Origin: PHAA01 sp963665865
GTDB lineage: Bacteria > Bacillota > Syntrophomonadia > Syntrophomonadales > Syntrophomonadaceae
DNA length: 64,000 nt
Assembly (NCBI GenBank): GCA_963665865.2
Contig: CAXXWF010000001.1
Coordinates: 2,480,001 to 2,544,000, forward strand
Direction of reading: 5' to 3'
A model generated the notes under the pieces. The model made no database searches and was not told the DNA's origin. It saw only the letters and a program-made list of their open reading frames with translations. This document shows positions 16,766 through 25,491 of the stretch, piece by piece (the first letter of the stretch is position 1; the number at the start of each line of letters is the position of its first letter). The position numbers and the translations under genes are program-made.

Positions 16766-17233
16766 TTATTGAATTAACCATAGCTTGATCAAACCAATCG
16801 TGACTGAGGCTACGAAACCAAATACCAGCGTAGGTCCGGCTATACTGAAAATTTTGGCACCGACTCCGAAAATATAGCCTTCCTTCTTAAACTCCATGGC
16901 CGAAGCTACAATAACATTAGCAAAGCCTGTTATCGGTACAATTGAACCGGCCCCCGCCTTTTGTCCCAGGTCATCGTAAATTCCCAGCCCAGTGAATAAC
17001 GCCCCTAAAAATACCATAATGATGGCATCCAGAGATCCCGCATCCTGCTTATTGAAACCCGTTCCCAACAGGTAATTAAGAAAAAGCTGGCCGACGACAC
17101 ATATCAATCCGCCCACTACAAAGGCCCACAGGCAGTTTTGCACAACCGGGGGTTTAGGTTTGGTCCGGTTAACCAGATGATGATACTCTTCTTGCTGTGC
17201 AGTCTTTAGCTTTTCATTGCTTTCCATATTCAT
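16766..17233 (-). CDS. spoVAC: Stage V sporulation protein AC
   Basis: SpoVAC forms the mechanosensitive pore of the SpoVA channel. The 155-residue product has a charged N-terminal tail (QQEEYHHLVNRTKPKPPVVQNCLWAF), then about four membrane helices with GGLICVVGQLF, LFTGLGIYDDLGQKAGAGSIVPITGFAN and FGVGAKIFSIAGP, all conserved in the family. It is the first gene of the spoVA unit. The 190-base gap to the dodecin gene upstream holds a GGGGACGG palindrome, so this unit may be separated from sigF transcription. Confidence 0.95.
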   Translation of the reverse strand: MNMESNEKLKTAQQEEYHHLVNRTKPKPPVVQNCLWAFVVGGLICVVGQLFLNYLLGTGFNKQDAGSLDAIIMVFLGALFTGLGIYDDLGQKAGAGSIVPITGFANVIVASAMEFKKEGYIFGVGAKIFSIAGPTLVFGFVASVTIGLIKLWLIQ

Positions 17234-17348
17234 GCTCGAATCCCCCTTAGTACATTATTGTTGGCTATAGCATTATCGTTTATACATAAAAATCCACCGT
17301 AAATTCGCAGTCACCAAGCATAAAAAAGCCGGTTCTCATGTCCGGGGA

Positions 17349-17409
17349 GACACAAGGGGACGGTTCTCGTGTGCGAAAAGTTCGCACACGAGAACCGTCT
17401 CCTTGTGTC
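17349..17409. repeat. GGGGACGG palindrome (copy F)
   Basis: The arms 17349-17377 and 17381-17409 are inverted copies with one mismatch around a 3-base loop. Each arm has CACA and TGTG bracketing AGGGGACGGTTCTCG. It lies between the dodecin gene and spoVAC in the sigF-spoVA interval, where the hairpin could attenuate read-through. Confidence 0.85.
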
Positions 17410-17429
17410 ATATGAGATAGGCGGCAAAC

Positions 17430-17624
17430 CTACTCAGTATATGCTATTTTTATATTGGCCTTATAATCGACGATCTTGTTGCCCTGGACACTTGCTGTCC
17501 AATTCTGCACTTCTACTCCGGAAATATTTGTAAAGGTTTTGGATGCATCAATAATGGCGCTGTTAACAGCATCCTGCCAATCTTTATGGGATTCTCCTAC
17601 AAATTCTGCTACTCTGATCTGCAA
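17430..17624 (-). CDS. Dodecin family protein
   Basis: Dodecins are small dodecameric flavin-storage proteins. The 64-residue product reads RVAEFVGESHKDWQDAVNSA and then NISGVEVQNWTASVQGNKI, with the conserved W of the flavin site in QNWTA and the usual C-terminal IVDYKANIKIAY strand. The start is TTG at 17624, preceded by AAAGGAG at 7 bases; the upstream TTG at 17642 would overlap that ribosome site. It lies between sigF and spoVAC on the same strand, an unusual position for a dodecin. Confidence 0.88.
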   Translation of the reverse strand: MQIRVAEFVGESHKDWQDAVNSAIIDASKTFTNISGVEVQNWTASVQGNKIVDYKANIKIAYTE

Positions 17625-17679
17625 TTTACTATCTCCTTTCAAATCTGTTTAGGCTTATTATTAGGTTTGCAAGGATTTT

Positions 17680-18414
17680 TTATTCAAGCACTTTTTTCAG
17701 TTTCAAGAGAGCTCCTTTTTCGATGCGCGAAACCTGTACCTGCGATACTCCTATGTCATCAGCGATGGCGGATTGAGTTTCATCGCGAAAAAACCTCCTC
17801 AAGATGATTTCTCGTTCTCTGCTGTCCAACTTACTCAACGCCTCACGCAAGGCCAGCTTTTCGAGCATCATAATATTGCCTTCATCGTTGGCCAGTCTGT
17901 CAATAAGGGAGATCTGCTCTTTGTCTTCTCCCTGAAATGTGTCATAGATGTATGCTGGAGACTGACAAGCTTCCATGGCCATTACTATTTCTTCTTTGTC
18001 CATGGCCAATAAACATGCTATTTCAGCAATGGTAGGCTCCTTACCTAGAGTCCCGCGCAGTTTTTCCTGCGCCCAACGTATTTTACTGTAATTTTCCTTC
18101 AAGCCCCTTTGTACCTTAACGATTCCATCATCCCGCAAAAACTTTTTGATTTCCCCTATAATCATCGGTACCGCATAGGTTGAAAAACGAACCTGGAAGG
18201 AAAAATCAAATTTATCGATGGCTTTAATCAAGCCTATAGAACCTACTTGAAACAGATCATCGTAATCATAAGAGGTGTTTTTAAAGCGTTCCAGGACCAT
18301 ATATACCAGCCCCAGATTGGCTTCATAAAAATTGGACCTGGCATCAGCGTCACCGCTTTGAGCCTTTTGGAGAAGGCTGTCATTTTTTTGATATTTATCC
18401 GGGGGCATATACAT
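17680..18414 (-). CDS. sigF: RNA polymerase sporulation sigma factor SigF
   Basis: SigF is the first forespore-specific sigma factor. The 244-residue product has region 2 (DLFQVGSIGLIKAIDKFDFS then RFSTYAVPMIIGEIKKFLRD), region 3 and the region 4 helix-turn-helix (QSAIADDIGVSQVQVSRIEK). The length and the start (PDKYQKNDSLLQKAQSGD) match SigF. It lies 9 bases after spoIIAB and is expected to be held inactive by SpoIIAB until SpoIIAA is dephosphorylated. Confidence 0.97.
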   Translation of the reverse strand: MYMPPDKYQKNDSLLQKAQSGDADARSNFYEANLGLVYMVLERFKNTSYDYDDLFQVGSIGLIKAIDKFDFSFQVRFSTYAVPMIIGEIKKFLRDDGIVKVQRGLKENYSKIRWAQEKLRGTLGKEPTIAEIACLLAMDKEEIVMAMEACQSPAYIYDTFQGEDKEQISLIDRLANDEGNIMMLEKLALREALSKLDSREREIILRRFFRDETQSAIADDIGVSQVQVSRIEKGALLKLKKVLE

Positions 18415-18423
18415 TCCCCCCTA

Positions 18424-18864
18424 TTAAGCTAGTGCTTCTTTGTTTTTGGCAGCGAAATAACGCTTAAGCTTAATGCTCGTACCCTGGCCTGGCTGACTCA
18501 CTACCTCAAGCTCATCCATGAAAGACTTCATTAGAGTAAACCCGAGTCCAGTGCGGTTGGGGTCACTGGAGAAACTAGGTTCCATGGCTTGCTCAATATC
18601 AGCAATACCTTGACCATAATCTTCAATCATTATTTCCATGGTACTATCATCTAAAATAGTAGCCATAACCAGGACCTTCTCAGTAGTTCTATTTTCATAT
18701 CCATGTATAATACTATTGGATACCGCTTCTGATACCACCAGTTTAATCTCCTCTATTTCCTCCAGCGTACAATTCAATTGGGTGGCAAAGGCGCCCACAC
18801 AAGATCGCGCGAAGGAAACATTTTCCGGTAAACTTTGAAATTCAAAACGTACATAATTCTTCAT
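18424..18864 (-). CDS. spoIIAB: Anti-sigma F factor and serine kinase SpoIIAB
   Basis: SpoIIAB binds SigF and phosphorylates SpoIIAA. The 146-residue product begins MKNYVRFEFQSLPENVSFAR and has the GHKL-type ATP site: EAVSNSIIHGYEN (N box), EDYGQGI (G1) and RTGLGFTLM (G2). I chose the ATG at 18864 because it aligns with known SpoIIAB starts and GGACAGG lies 8 bases before it; the longer frame to 18915 would overlap the gap after spoIIAA. It is the second gene of the spoIIA operon. Confidence 0.95.
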   Translation of the reverse strand: MKNYVRFEFQSLPENVSFARSCVGAFATQLNCTLEEIEEIKLVVSEAVSNSIIHGYENRTTEKVLVMATILDDSTMEIMIEDYGQGIADIEQAMEPSFSSDPNRTGLGFTLMKSFMDELEVVSQPGQGTSIKLKRYFAAKNKEALA

Positions 18865-18920
18865 ATTCATGGCCTGTCCAGCTGAGGGACATTGCCCCTT
18901 AGAGCTGGTATTCACCTCCC

Positions 18921-19253
18921 CTAAATATTAATAATATCCTGCTCGTTATTATACATGGAAACCAACTTATTGATACCCGAAAACATCAATATCTTATGGA
19001 CTGATGGACGGGCTCCAACTATGAACATTCTTCCGCTCAAACCTGTAATCTTTTTATATCGGCCAATAATTACCCCTAACCCCGAGCTGTCTATGAAGCT
19101 AACTTTTTCCAGATTAATAATCAAATTGCTAATTTTCTTGGTTTCCAGCTTCCTGTCTATTTCGTGGCGGAGTTTTTCCGCTACCACCATGTCCATTTCA
19201 CCCTGGATCCTTACCAATAGTGTATTTCTAATTTGTTTAAATTCTAGATCCAC
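18921..19253 (-). CDS. spoIIAA: Anti-anti-sigma factor SpoIIAA
   Basis: SpoIIAA frees SigF by binding SpoIIAB when unphosphorylated. The 110-residue STAS-domain product has the phosphorylatable serine in VSFIDSSGLGVIIGRYK and the fold-typical N-terminus LEFKQIRNTLLVRIQGEMDM. It is the first gene of spoIIAA-spoIIAB-sigF, with GGAGGGG before the start. No clear SigH promoter was identified in the 140-base gap from dacF. Confidence 0.96.
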   Translation of the reverse strand: MDLEFKQIRNTLLVRIQGEMDMVVAEKLRHEIDRKLETKKISNLIINLEKVSFIDSSGLGVIIGRYKKITGLSGRMFIVGARPSVHKILMFSGINKLVSMYNNEQDIINI

Positions 19254-19394
19254 GTAAAAGTCCCCTCCTTGTTAGTCTTACAGCTGCGGGGATAACAAAA
19301 TATTAAAATCAACTTTGCATCTCTGATTTTACTATTTCGCTGCCCTAATTAAGACTTCTACAAACAGGGGACAAGTCCTTCCACAAAATTCCAT

Positions 19395-20546
19395 TTATAA
19401 AAGAAAAGTTTCGGCATACATTTTCATTATTTCTTTAATAAGGCCACCTCGGGCTATATCTTTTGCCGAAACAAGGTCAACTGTTTTCTGGAGATTACCA
19501 TCTTTGAATATTTGGATTTCTCCTAATTTTTGACCCTTGGTTACCGGGGCATTAATATAGGGCAGAAGTTCTTTTTGGCTGGTTATATTGTCCTTTTCAC
19601 CTTTGAGGTATATGGATCCCGCATCTTCCGCTGCCAGCACCTCTGCCTCGCCTTCTGCTCCTTTGCCAACCTGTACCGTGCCACAAACACTGTCCTGGGT
19701 GAAGAAGGATTTATAAGCATACTTGGCAAAACCATAATTAAACAGTTCCATCGAATCCCGAAAATGCCCCCTAACCTCTGGAGACGCCATTACCACTGCG
19801 ATTAAACGCAGACCGTCCCGTTTGACAGTTGATGTTAAACAATATTTCGCCTCGTTGGTCCATCCGGTTTTAAAGCCGTCCGCCCCCTGGTACCACCAGA
19901 GCAGTTTATTCGTGTTGTACAGTTTGAATTTACCCTGGCGGAGATTATATTCTTTTATGGAGGTATATTCGAGTACGCGAGGGTGAGCTAAAGCATAGCG
20001 GGCGATTACAGCCATATCGTAAGCTGAGCTGTAATGCCCTTCGGCGGGTAAACCATAGGCGTTGACAAAGTGAGTATTTTCCAATCCTAAATCATGTACT
20101 TTGGCATTCATTTTATCCACAAAATTTTGGTGAGTTCCCTCCAAAAATTCGCCTAATGCAACACAGGCATCATTGGCTGAACCCGCCGCAATAGCGATCA
20201 TCATTTCTTCATAAGTCATGGTTTCGCCTGGCTCTAGATAAATCTGAGAGCCTCCCATTTTCCAGGCGTTTTCGCTGGTCACAACCTTGTCGTTAAGATT
20301 CGCTTTGCCTTGTTCCAGTGCCTCTACACCCAATATCAGAGTCATTAATTTGGTCATACTGGCAGGAGCTAATCGCTTGTTTTCATTATTTGAGGCTAGT
20401 ATTTGTCCAGAATCAGCATCCATCAATACATAGGCATCCGCTTTCACATTTTCCATTTTTGGCGCAGCCGCCACCATTCCAACCCATGAGAACATAAATA
20501 GAATCAAGAGCAACCAAACTGCCTTGGCTTTAAGTTTACCTATCAT
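19395..20546 (-). CDS. dacF: D-alanyl-D-alanine carboxypeptidase (DacF type)
   Basis: DacF removes terminal D-Ala from peptidoglycan stem peptides and adjusts cortex cross-linking during sporulation. The 383-residue product has a signal peptide (about residues 8-27, ending AAAP), the S11 motifs SMTKLM (SxxK), SAND (SxN) and DGFKTGWT (KTG), and a C-terminal beta domain with a final amphipathic helix for membrane association. It lies directly upstream of spoIIAA, as in Bacillus. Confidence 0.93.
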   Translation of the reverse strand: MIGKLKAKAVWLLLILFMFSWVGMVAAAPKMENVKADAYVLMDADSGQILASNNENKRLAPASMTKLMTLILGVEALEQGKANLNDKVVTSENAWKMGGSQIYLEPGETMTYEEMMIAIAAGSANDACVALGEFLEGTHQNFVDKMNAKVHDLGLENTHFVNAYGLPAEGHYSSAYDMAVIARYALAHPRVLEYTSIKEYNLRQGKFKLYNTNKLLWWYQGADGFKTGWTNEAKYCLTSTVKRDGLRLIAVVMASPEVRGHFRDSMELFNYGFAKYAYKSFFTQDSVCGTVQVGKGAEGEAEVLAAEDAGSIYLKGEKDNITSQKELLPYINAPVTKGQKLGEIQIFKDGNLQKTVDLVSAKDIARGGLIKEIMKMYAETFLL

Positions 20547-20753
20547 CCCGCATGTACCTCCCCCTATCGTATAACTACTTATAAATTATATTGAGGTACA
20601 GCTGCTATTATGTCATTCAGTTGTTTTTTTGCCATTATTATGTAGAGAAGATAGAGAGGGACTAAGGGTGAAGGTTGCAGACTTTGATGACTAAGAATAG
20701 TGTGAAAAAGACGGGAGTAAATGGCGGGTTTATTTCTTGATACCCCTTAGGGA

Positions 20754-21869
20754 CTAATCCTGTTGCGAAACATATATTTCATCAAATTCATCTGCAACCC
20801 TGATAAATGCCTCTAATATCTGGGGATCAAAACAACCCGGCTTGCTCTTCTCGTCTCCGTTTATAATTATTTTCATCGCCTCTTGATGACTTAAGGCTGG
20901 TTTATAGGGCCTTTTACTTCTCAATGCGTCATAATGATCGCATATTGAGACGATTCTACCCTCAAGTGGAATATCTTCTCCCTTTAGACCATTGGGATAA
21001 CCGCTCCCATCCCATCTCTCATGATGGTTGAGGGCAATGGAGGCAGTCATATTAATCTTTTCATGGATTGAACCAGAAAGGATACTGGCTCCTGTAATCG
21101 TATGGGTTTTCATAATTTCAAATTCTTCTTCGGTTAAAGGGCCTGGCTTGAGTAGTATCTTATCCAATATGCCAATTTTCCCAATGTCATGCAGCGGAGC
21201 AGCAAAGGCTAGGGATTCCACATACTCCTGCGACAGCCCCATGGCCCGGGCCAGAGTAGGAGCAAAAATTCCCATGCGACGGTTGTGCAAACCGGTGTCC
21301 AAATCCCTTAATTCGGTAGCTGCAGTCAATCTCTGAACGACTTCGCCACTTAGTTCTTGAACTAAAGACAGGGCTTCCTGAAGTTCCCGGGTACGTTTTG
21401 CCACGGTTTCTTCCAGCTTTTGCTTGTATTCTTCTTCCATCCTAGCAAATCTTACCAGGTTTATAGCTTTGTACAGCACCCCTAAAAACTGTCTAATATC
21501 CAAGGGTTTTAAAACAAAATTATCCACACCCATATTAATTAAATCCAACAGATATTTAGCCTCATCATGGGCAGAAATAACAATGATAACCTGTTTTTTA
21601 TTACTTGCTTTAATTTCCCGGGACAACTTTACGCCACTCATAACTGGCATGTTTATATCGGTAATTACAATGTCATAACTGCCTTCCCTATATTTATCCA
21701 ACCCTACCTGACCATTTTCGGCAGATGTAACATTGGTGAAAAAGCTGGTAAGAAGCCTGGTCGTATTTTCCCGAAGATCTCGATCATCTTCAACATATAA
21801 AACTCTAAGCCCTTGGGCAGCTTCTCTTAGTTCCTTGGCATTAATCACTTCCAGATTCCTCCTTGGCAA
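20754..21869 (-). CDS. Response regulator with HD-GYP c-di-GMP phosphodiesterase domain
   Basis: The 371-residue product has an N-terminal receiver domain with phospho-acceptor D71 (VITDINMPVMSG), a coiled-coil linker (about residues 145-180) and a complete HD-GYP domain: LHDIGKIGILDKILLKPGPL, then LNHHERWDGSGYPNGLKGEDIPLEGRI in outline, then DHYDAL. HD-GYP enzymes hydrolyse cyclic di-GMP. Its start overlaps the 3' end of the sensor-hydrogenase kinase gene by 29 bases, so this is very probably the cognate regulator. No DNA-binding domain is present, so the output is enzymatic. Confidence 0.93.
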   Translation of the reverse strand: MPRRNLEVINAKELREAAQGLRVLYVEDDRDLRENTTRLLTSFFTNVTSAENGQVGLDKYREGSYDIVITDINMPVMSGVKLSREIKASNKKQVIIVISAHDEAKYLLDLINMGVDNFVLKPLDIRQFLGVLYKAINLVRFARMEEEYKQKLEETVAKRTRELQEALSLVQELSGEVVQRLTAATELRDLDTGLHNRRMGIFAPTLARAMGLSQEYVESLAFAAPLHDIGKIGILDKILLKPGPLTEEEFEIMKTHTITGASILSGSIHEKINMTASIALNHHERWDGSGYPNGLKGEDIPLEGRIVSICDHYDALRSKRPYKPALSHQEAMKIIINGDEKSKPGCFDPQILEAFIRVADEFDEIYVSQQD

Positions 21870-23955
21870 CCAAGGGAAGCGTTATGGTAAAGCAGGCTCC
21901 CCGGCCATGGTTAACGGCTCTGAGTTTTCCTCCGCAATGTTTCTCTATGATGGTTCGAGACATATATAAACCGAGTCCAGTGCCTATGCCCGACCCTTTG
22001 GTTGAAAAATAGGGATCGAATATTTTACCTATGATTTCTTCGGGGATTCCTCCGCCATTATCCATTATTTCAACGATTTGGCACTCTTCTTTTTCGTAGC
22101 CCTTAATGTAAATAGCAGGATCCAATATCTTGTTGTCAGTTAAGGCATCTATGGCATTTTTAAAAATATTTAGAAACACCTGCATTAGCTCATTGGGATA
22201 AGTACAAATAGGAGCAGCAAATAAACAATCTCTTTCTAGAGTGATATTTCTATATTCCATTGACTTGCCTATAATGCCCAGGGTAGCATCAATAATATCA
22301 TTAATAAACGCTACATTCTTAGGATTATCCGGTTTAAAGAAGTGCCTGAAGTCATTGATTGTATTTGAGAGGTATTGAGCATGATTATTAACTTCATCCA
22401 GCAAATTGGCAAACTGGTTTTGATCATACATGTCCAGCTCAATAAAAACCTTTAAATTACCTGCAATAGTACTGATAGAAGATAGAGGCTGACGCCACTG
22501 ATGGGCAATCATGCCTATCATCTCTCCCATAGCAGATAATTTGGAATTCTGCACCAATAATTGTTCTTGTTGTTTTCTCTCCGCTATCTCTTCTTGTAGT
22601 TTCTCATTCAGCTTTACGGATTGCCCTATCATTTTGTTTAATATCTCTTGTTCCCGTAAGAGTTCTTTTTCCTGATAGAGATGACAATTTTCCACCTTGT
22701 TCAAACCATTACAAATGGCAATGGCCATGTGCCAACAAGAATTATATCCGCAAGCCGCACAATTCCTGAAATCCTTTTCATCCACCTTATTCATCTTAGT
22801 ATAAATCTCGTGCAATTCAATTCCTTTGGGGATTTTGATATTGTTGTAGGCAGATAAATCCTTATAGTAATGGTAAGAAAAATCGTGATTCCGAATGACC
22901 TGGACCAGAAATGCCTGTAATTTCTGGTTCACATTTTCATTTTTGATACCTAGTTCGGAGCGACTGGCAACAACATTTTCTATTTCATCAATTGACTTAT
23001 GGTGATTAATGCAGCCCGCTCCCATATTACATCCCTTTTCGCAACTTAGTATGTCTACTATCAAAGGCAAGTTGGGTCGGCCTTTTCTGATCGCCTTCTC
23101 TAAATCCCGCAAATACTTTTCATACACAATGGGCCCCTCGATTGTACTTATAGCGCTGGCAGGGGTTTCTGGATATTTATATAAATAGCATTCCTTAAGT
23201 CCTCCCGGAGTTGAAAAGTTAGCAGCAATCCCGGCGGGAATATAATTATCAAATTCAGATTTGTCTAAGAGCTGCAGATTAATGTCTCTATCCTTAAATA
23301 TCTTCAGCAACGATTGGAAGGTAACGTTGTAGTTAATCAATTTACTATCCTGAAATTCTCTTCTTTTCGCTAGGCATGGTGAAATAAATGCCAACCGGCT
23401 GTCAGGATGCAATGATTTTACATAAACTGCCGTATCATGTACGGGGCTGCCGCTAGGAGCCAGGTATTCTATTAGAGCGGGATGATGTATTTCTATATAT
23501 TTGACGATAGCCGGACATGGCTGAGCAATAAGCGGTAATTTTGCTTGGCCTGATTCGATTGCTTCATGATAGCAAGCAACGGTAATCTCAGCTCCCAGTG
23601 ATACATCATAGACCGCTTTGGCTCCTATAATTCTCAATGCACTTATTAGTTTTTTTAAATCAAAGTTGCTCTGAGCTGAAGGCGCAACCAAGGCGATAAT
23701 ATCCGTGGTTTCCAAAGACTTGATAAAATCCGCTGAATCATCAACCGGGAAGCGCGCACTCTTCTCCACGACTCCTCCGTGACTTTTTATACAAGCCTCG
23801 ATACACCTTCCACACCCAATACATAAATGATTATTGAATTTTACAACATCCCCACTGCCGTTACTACAGACTTTAACCGGACAGACTGCGATGCACTGGT
23901 GGCAATTTATACAATTTTCTTCATTTATGCCGACTACCTCAATGAAATTATCCAT
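21841..23955 (-). CDS. Sensor protein: ferredoxin domain, [FeFe]-hydrogenase-like domain and histidine kinase
   Basis: The 704-residue product starts with two [4Fe-4S] motifs (C15-C18-C21-C25 and C45-C48-C51-C55). A large-subunit hydrogenase domain follows with four plausible H-cluster ligands: C147 in AQPCP, C194 in SPCLAKRRE, C305 and C309 in SCEKGC. The proton-transfer cysteine of catalytic enzymes (first Cys of TSCCP) is a proline, as expected for group C sensory hydrogenases. Another Fe-S motif lies at about 399-424 (CAACGYNSC...C), then a coiled coil and a histidine kinase with H485 (AHQWRQPLSS), FLNIFKNAIDAL, DNGGGIPEEI and GTGLGLYMS. No membrane segment is seen. It overlaps the HD-GYP regulator gene. 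H2 sensing is inferred. Confidence 0.88.
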   Translation of the reverse strand: MDNFIEVVGINEENCINCHQCIAVCPVKVCSNGSGDVVKFNNHLCIGCGRCIEACIKSHGGVVEKSARFPVDDSADFIKSLETTDIIALVAPSAQSNFDLKKLISALRIIGAKAVYDVSLGAEITVACYHEAIESGQAKLPLIAQPCPAIVKYIEIHHPALIEYLAPSGSPVHDTAVYVKSLHPDSRLAFISPCLAKRREFQDSKLINYNVTFQSLLKIFKDRDINLQLLDKSEFDNYIPAGIAANFSTPGGLKECYLYKYPETPASAISTIEGPIVYEKYLRDLEKAIRKGRPNLPLIVDILSCEKGCNMGAGCINHHKSIDEIENVVASRSELGIKNENVNQKLQAFLVQVIRNHDFSYHYYKDLSAYNNIKIPKGIELHEIYTKMNKVDEKDFRNCAACGYNSCWHMAIAICNGLNKVENCHLYQEKELLREQEILNKMIGQSVKLNEKLQEEIAERKQQEQLLVQNSKLSAMGEMIGMIAHQWRQPLSSISTIAGNLKVFIELDMYDQNQFANLLDEVNNHAQYLSNTINDFRHFFKPDNPKNVAFINDIIDATLGIIGKSMEYRNITLERDCLFAAPICTYPNELMQVFLNIFKNAIDALTDNKILDPAIYIKGYEKEECQIVEIMDNGGGIPEEIIGKIFDPYFSTKGSGIGTGLGLYMSRTIIEKHCGGKLRAVNHGRGACFTITLPLVAKEESGSD

Positions 23956-24171
23956 TGAATCCCACTTCCTCTTTGGAAATGTTTACTAATTTCAATATAA
24001 CCTTGTGTAATTATATATCGTATAAAAATATACTTTTTTCAGTCACTTCCACCTAATTTTATAAGACCTGGGATAAATAATAGGACAGAACCTTTTGATT
24101 AAAAAGCCCCATCCCTATTTATTAGCTTACAAAATTATTTTTTTTGATTATATTGCAAGGTCAACTGCTAT

Positions 24172-25488
24172 TTAATCTGCCTTCAGTGTTTGAATAATCA
24201 AAGGTAGGAGAATTGGTTTTTCTTGGGACAGTTGATAACTGGCTGCCAGTCTTTCTGAGCAAGCACTTATCCGTTCGTAATTATTGGCGTAAACTATGGC
24301 TAAAACGTCGCCCTGCTTAACAAAATCGCCTTTTTTCTTTAGAACCCGAATGCCGACAGCCAAATCAATTGCATCCCCTATTTTTTCCCGCCCGGCGCCC
24401 AGCTGCATGGCACAGCGGCCAACCTCCATCGCATCCATTGCTGCAATATAACCTTCGCCCCCTGATTTTACTTCGGTTTGCAGACTGGCCAACGGGAGTC
24501 CATAATTGGGCAAGCTATATTCGAGCCTGCCACCCTGCGCAGACACTAATTCATTAAACTTAGCAAAACCTTCTCCTGATATCAGGATTTTTTCCGCCCG
24601 TTCTCGAGCCTGGTCGAAGGAAGAGTATTGACCTGCCAAAAGCAAAATATGAGCGGTCAAAACAAGCGATAACTCCTTTAAATCCGCTGGACCTTCTCCC
24701 TGAAGCAGGTCAATAGCTTCTTTTACTTCCAGGGCATTGCCTACCGATTCACCCAACGGCTGGCTCATATCGCTGAGAAGCGCAACGACTTCACGGCCTG
24801 CTTCCCGCCCAATTTTTAGCATTGTGCGAGCTAGCTCAGCTGCTTCTGCTTCGCTTTTCATAAAAGCACCGCTGCCCACCTTTACATCCAAAACTATACC
24901 CTGAGCACCGGCAGCGATTTTCTTGCTCATTATGCTGGAAGCGATCAGGGGAATACTGTCTACGGTAGCAGTAACATCACGAATTGCATACAGTTTCTTG
25001 TCAGCTGGGACAAGATTTCCAGATTGGGAAATTACGGCCGCTTTTATGGTATTCACCTGGTCCATAAACTGCCTGTATGTCCTCTCGGTTTGGAAACCTG
25101 GTATTGATTCAAACTTATCTATGGTGCCCCCAGTATGCCCCAAACCCCGGCCTGACATTTTTGCCATGGGAACACCAGCGGCTGCCGCCAGGGGAATAAC
25201 CACCAGGGTAGTTTTATCGCCAACTCCCCCGGTACTGTGCTTATCAACGGTTTTGCCGGCTATTCCGGATAAATCCAAAACCTCACCCGAATAAGCCATG
25301 GCCAAAGCTAACTCATTGGTCTCCCGTTCCGTCATACCCTGGAAATAGACCGCCATTGCCCAGGCGGCTGTCTGATAATCGGGAATACTGCCATCGACGA
25401 TACCATTTATAAGGAATTTGATCTCCGCTTCACTCAGTTCTTTCCCATTGCGTTTCTTTAGAATAATATCTTGCATAATCATTGTCAT
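24172..25488 (-). CDS. pdp: Pyrimidine-nucleoside phosphorylase
   Basis: This enzyme splits uridine, thymidine and deoxyuridine with phosphate to give the base and (deoxy)ribose 1-phosphate. The 438-residue product has the family motif KHSTGGVGDKTTL near residue 82, MSGRGLGHTGGTIDK (phosphate site) and a C-terminal alpha/beta hairpin domain (KKGDFVKQGDVLAIVYA). It ends an operon with deoB, whose product uses the sugar phosphate. In Bacillus a purine phosphorylase occupies this position; here the pyrimidine enzyme does. Confidence 0.94.
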   Translation of the reverse strand: MTMIMQDIILKKRNGKELSEAEIKFLINGIVDGSIPDYQTAAWAMAVYFQGMTERETNELALAMAYSGEVLDLSGIAGKTVDKHSTGGVGDKTTLVVIPLAAAAGVPMAKMSGRGLGHTGGTIDKFESIPGFQTERTYRQFMDQVNTIKAAVISQSGNLVPADKKLYAIRDVTATVDSIPLIASSIMSKKIAAGAQGIVLDVKVGSGAFMKSEAEAAELARTMLKIGREAGREVVALLSDMSQPLGESVGNALEVKEAIDLLQGEGPADLKELSLVLTAHILLLAGQYSSFDQARERAEKILISGEGFAKFNELVSAQGGRLEYSLPNYGLPLASLQTEVKSGGEGYIAAMDAMEVGRCAMQLGAGREKIGDAIDLAVGIRVLKKKGDFVKQGDVLAIVYANNYERISACSERLAASYQLSQEKPILLPLIIQTLKAD

Positions 25489-25491
25489 TTT

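Noticed and set aside
19365..19392. A further GGGGAC palindrome near AGGGGACAAGTCC
   Set aside because: Only a short AGGGGAC/GTCC match is present without paired flanks, so it is not counted as a family copy.
21841..23955. A catalytic [FeFe] hydrogenase
   Set aside because: The proton-shuttle cysteine is replaced by proline and the protein is fused to a histidine kinase, so a sensory role fits better.
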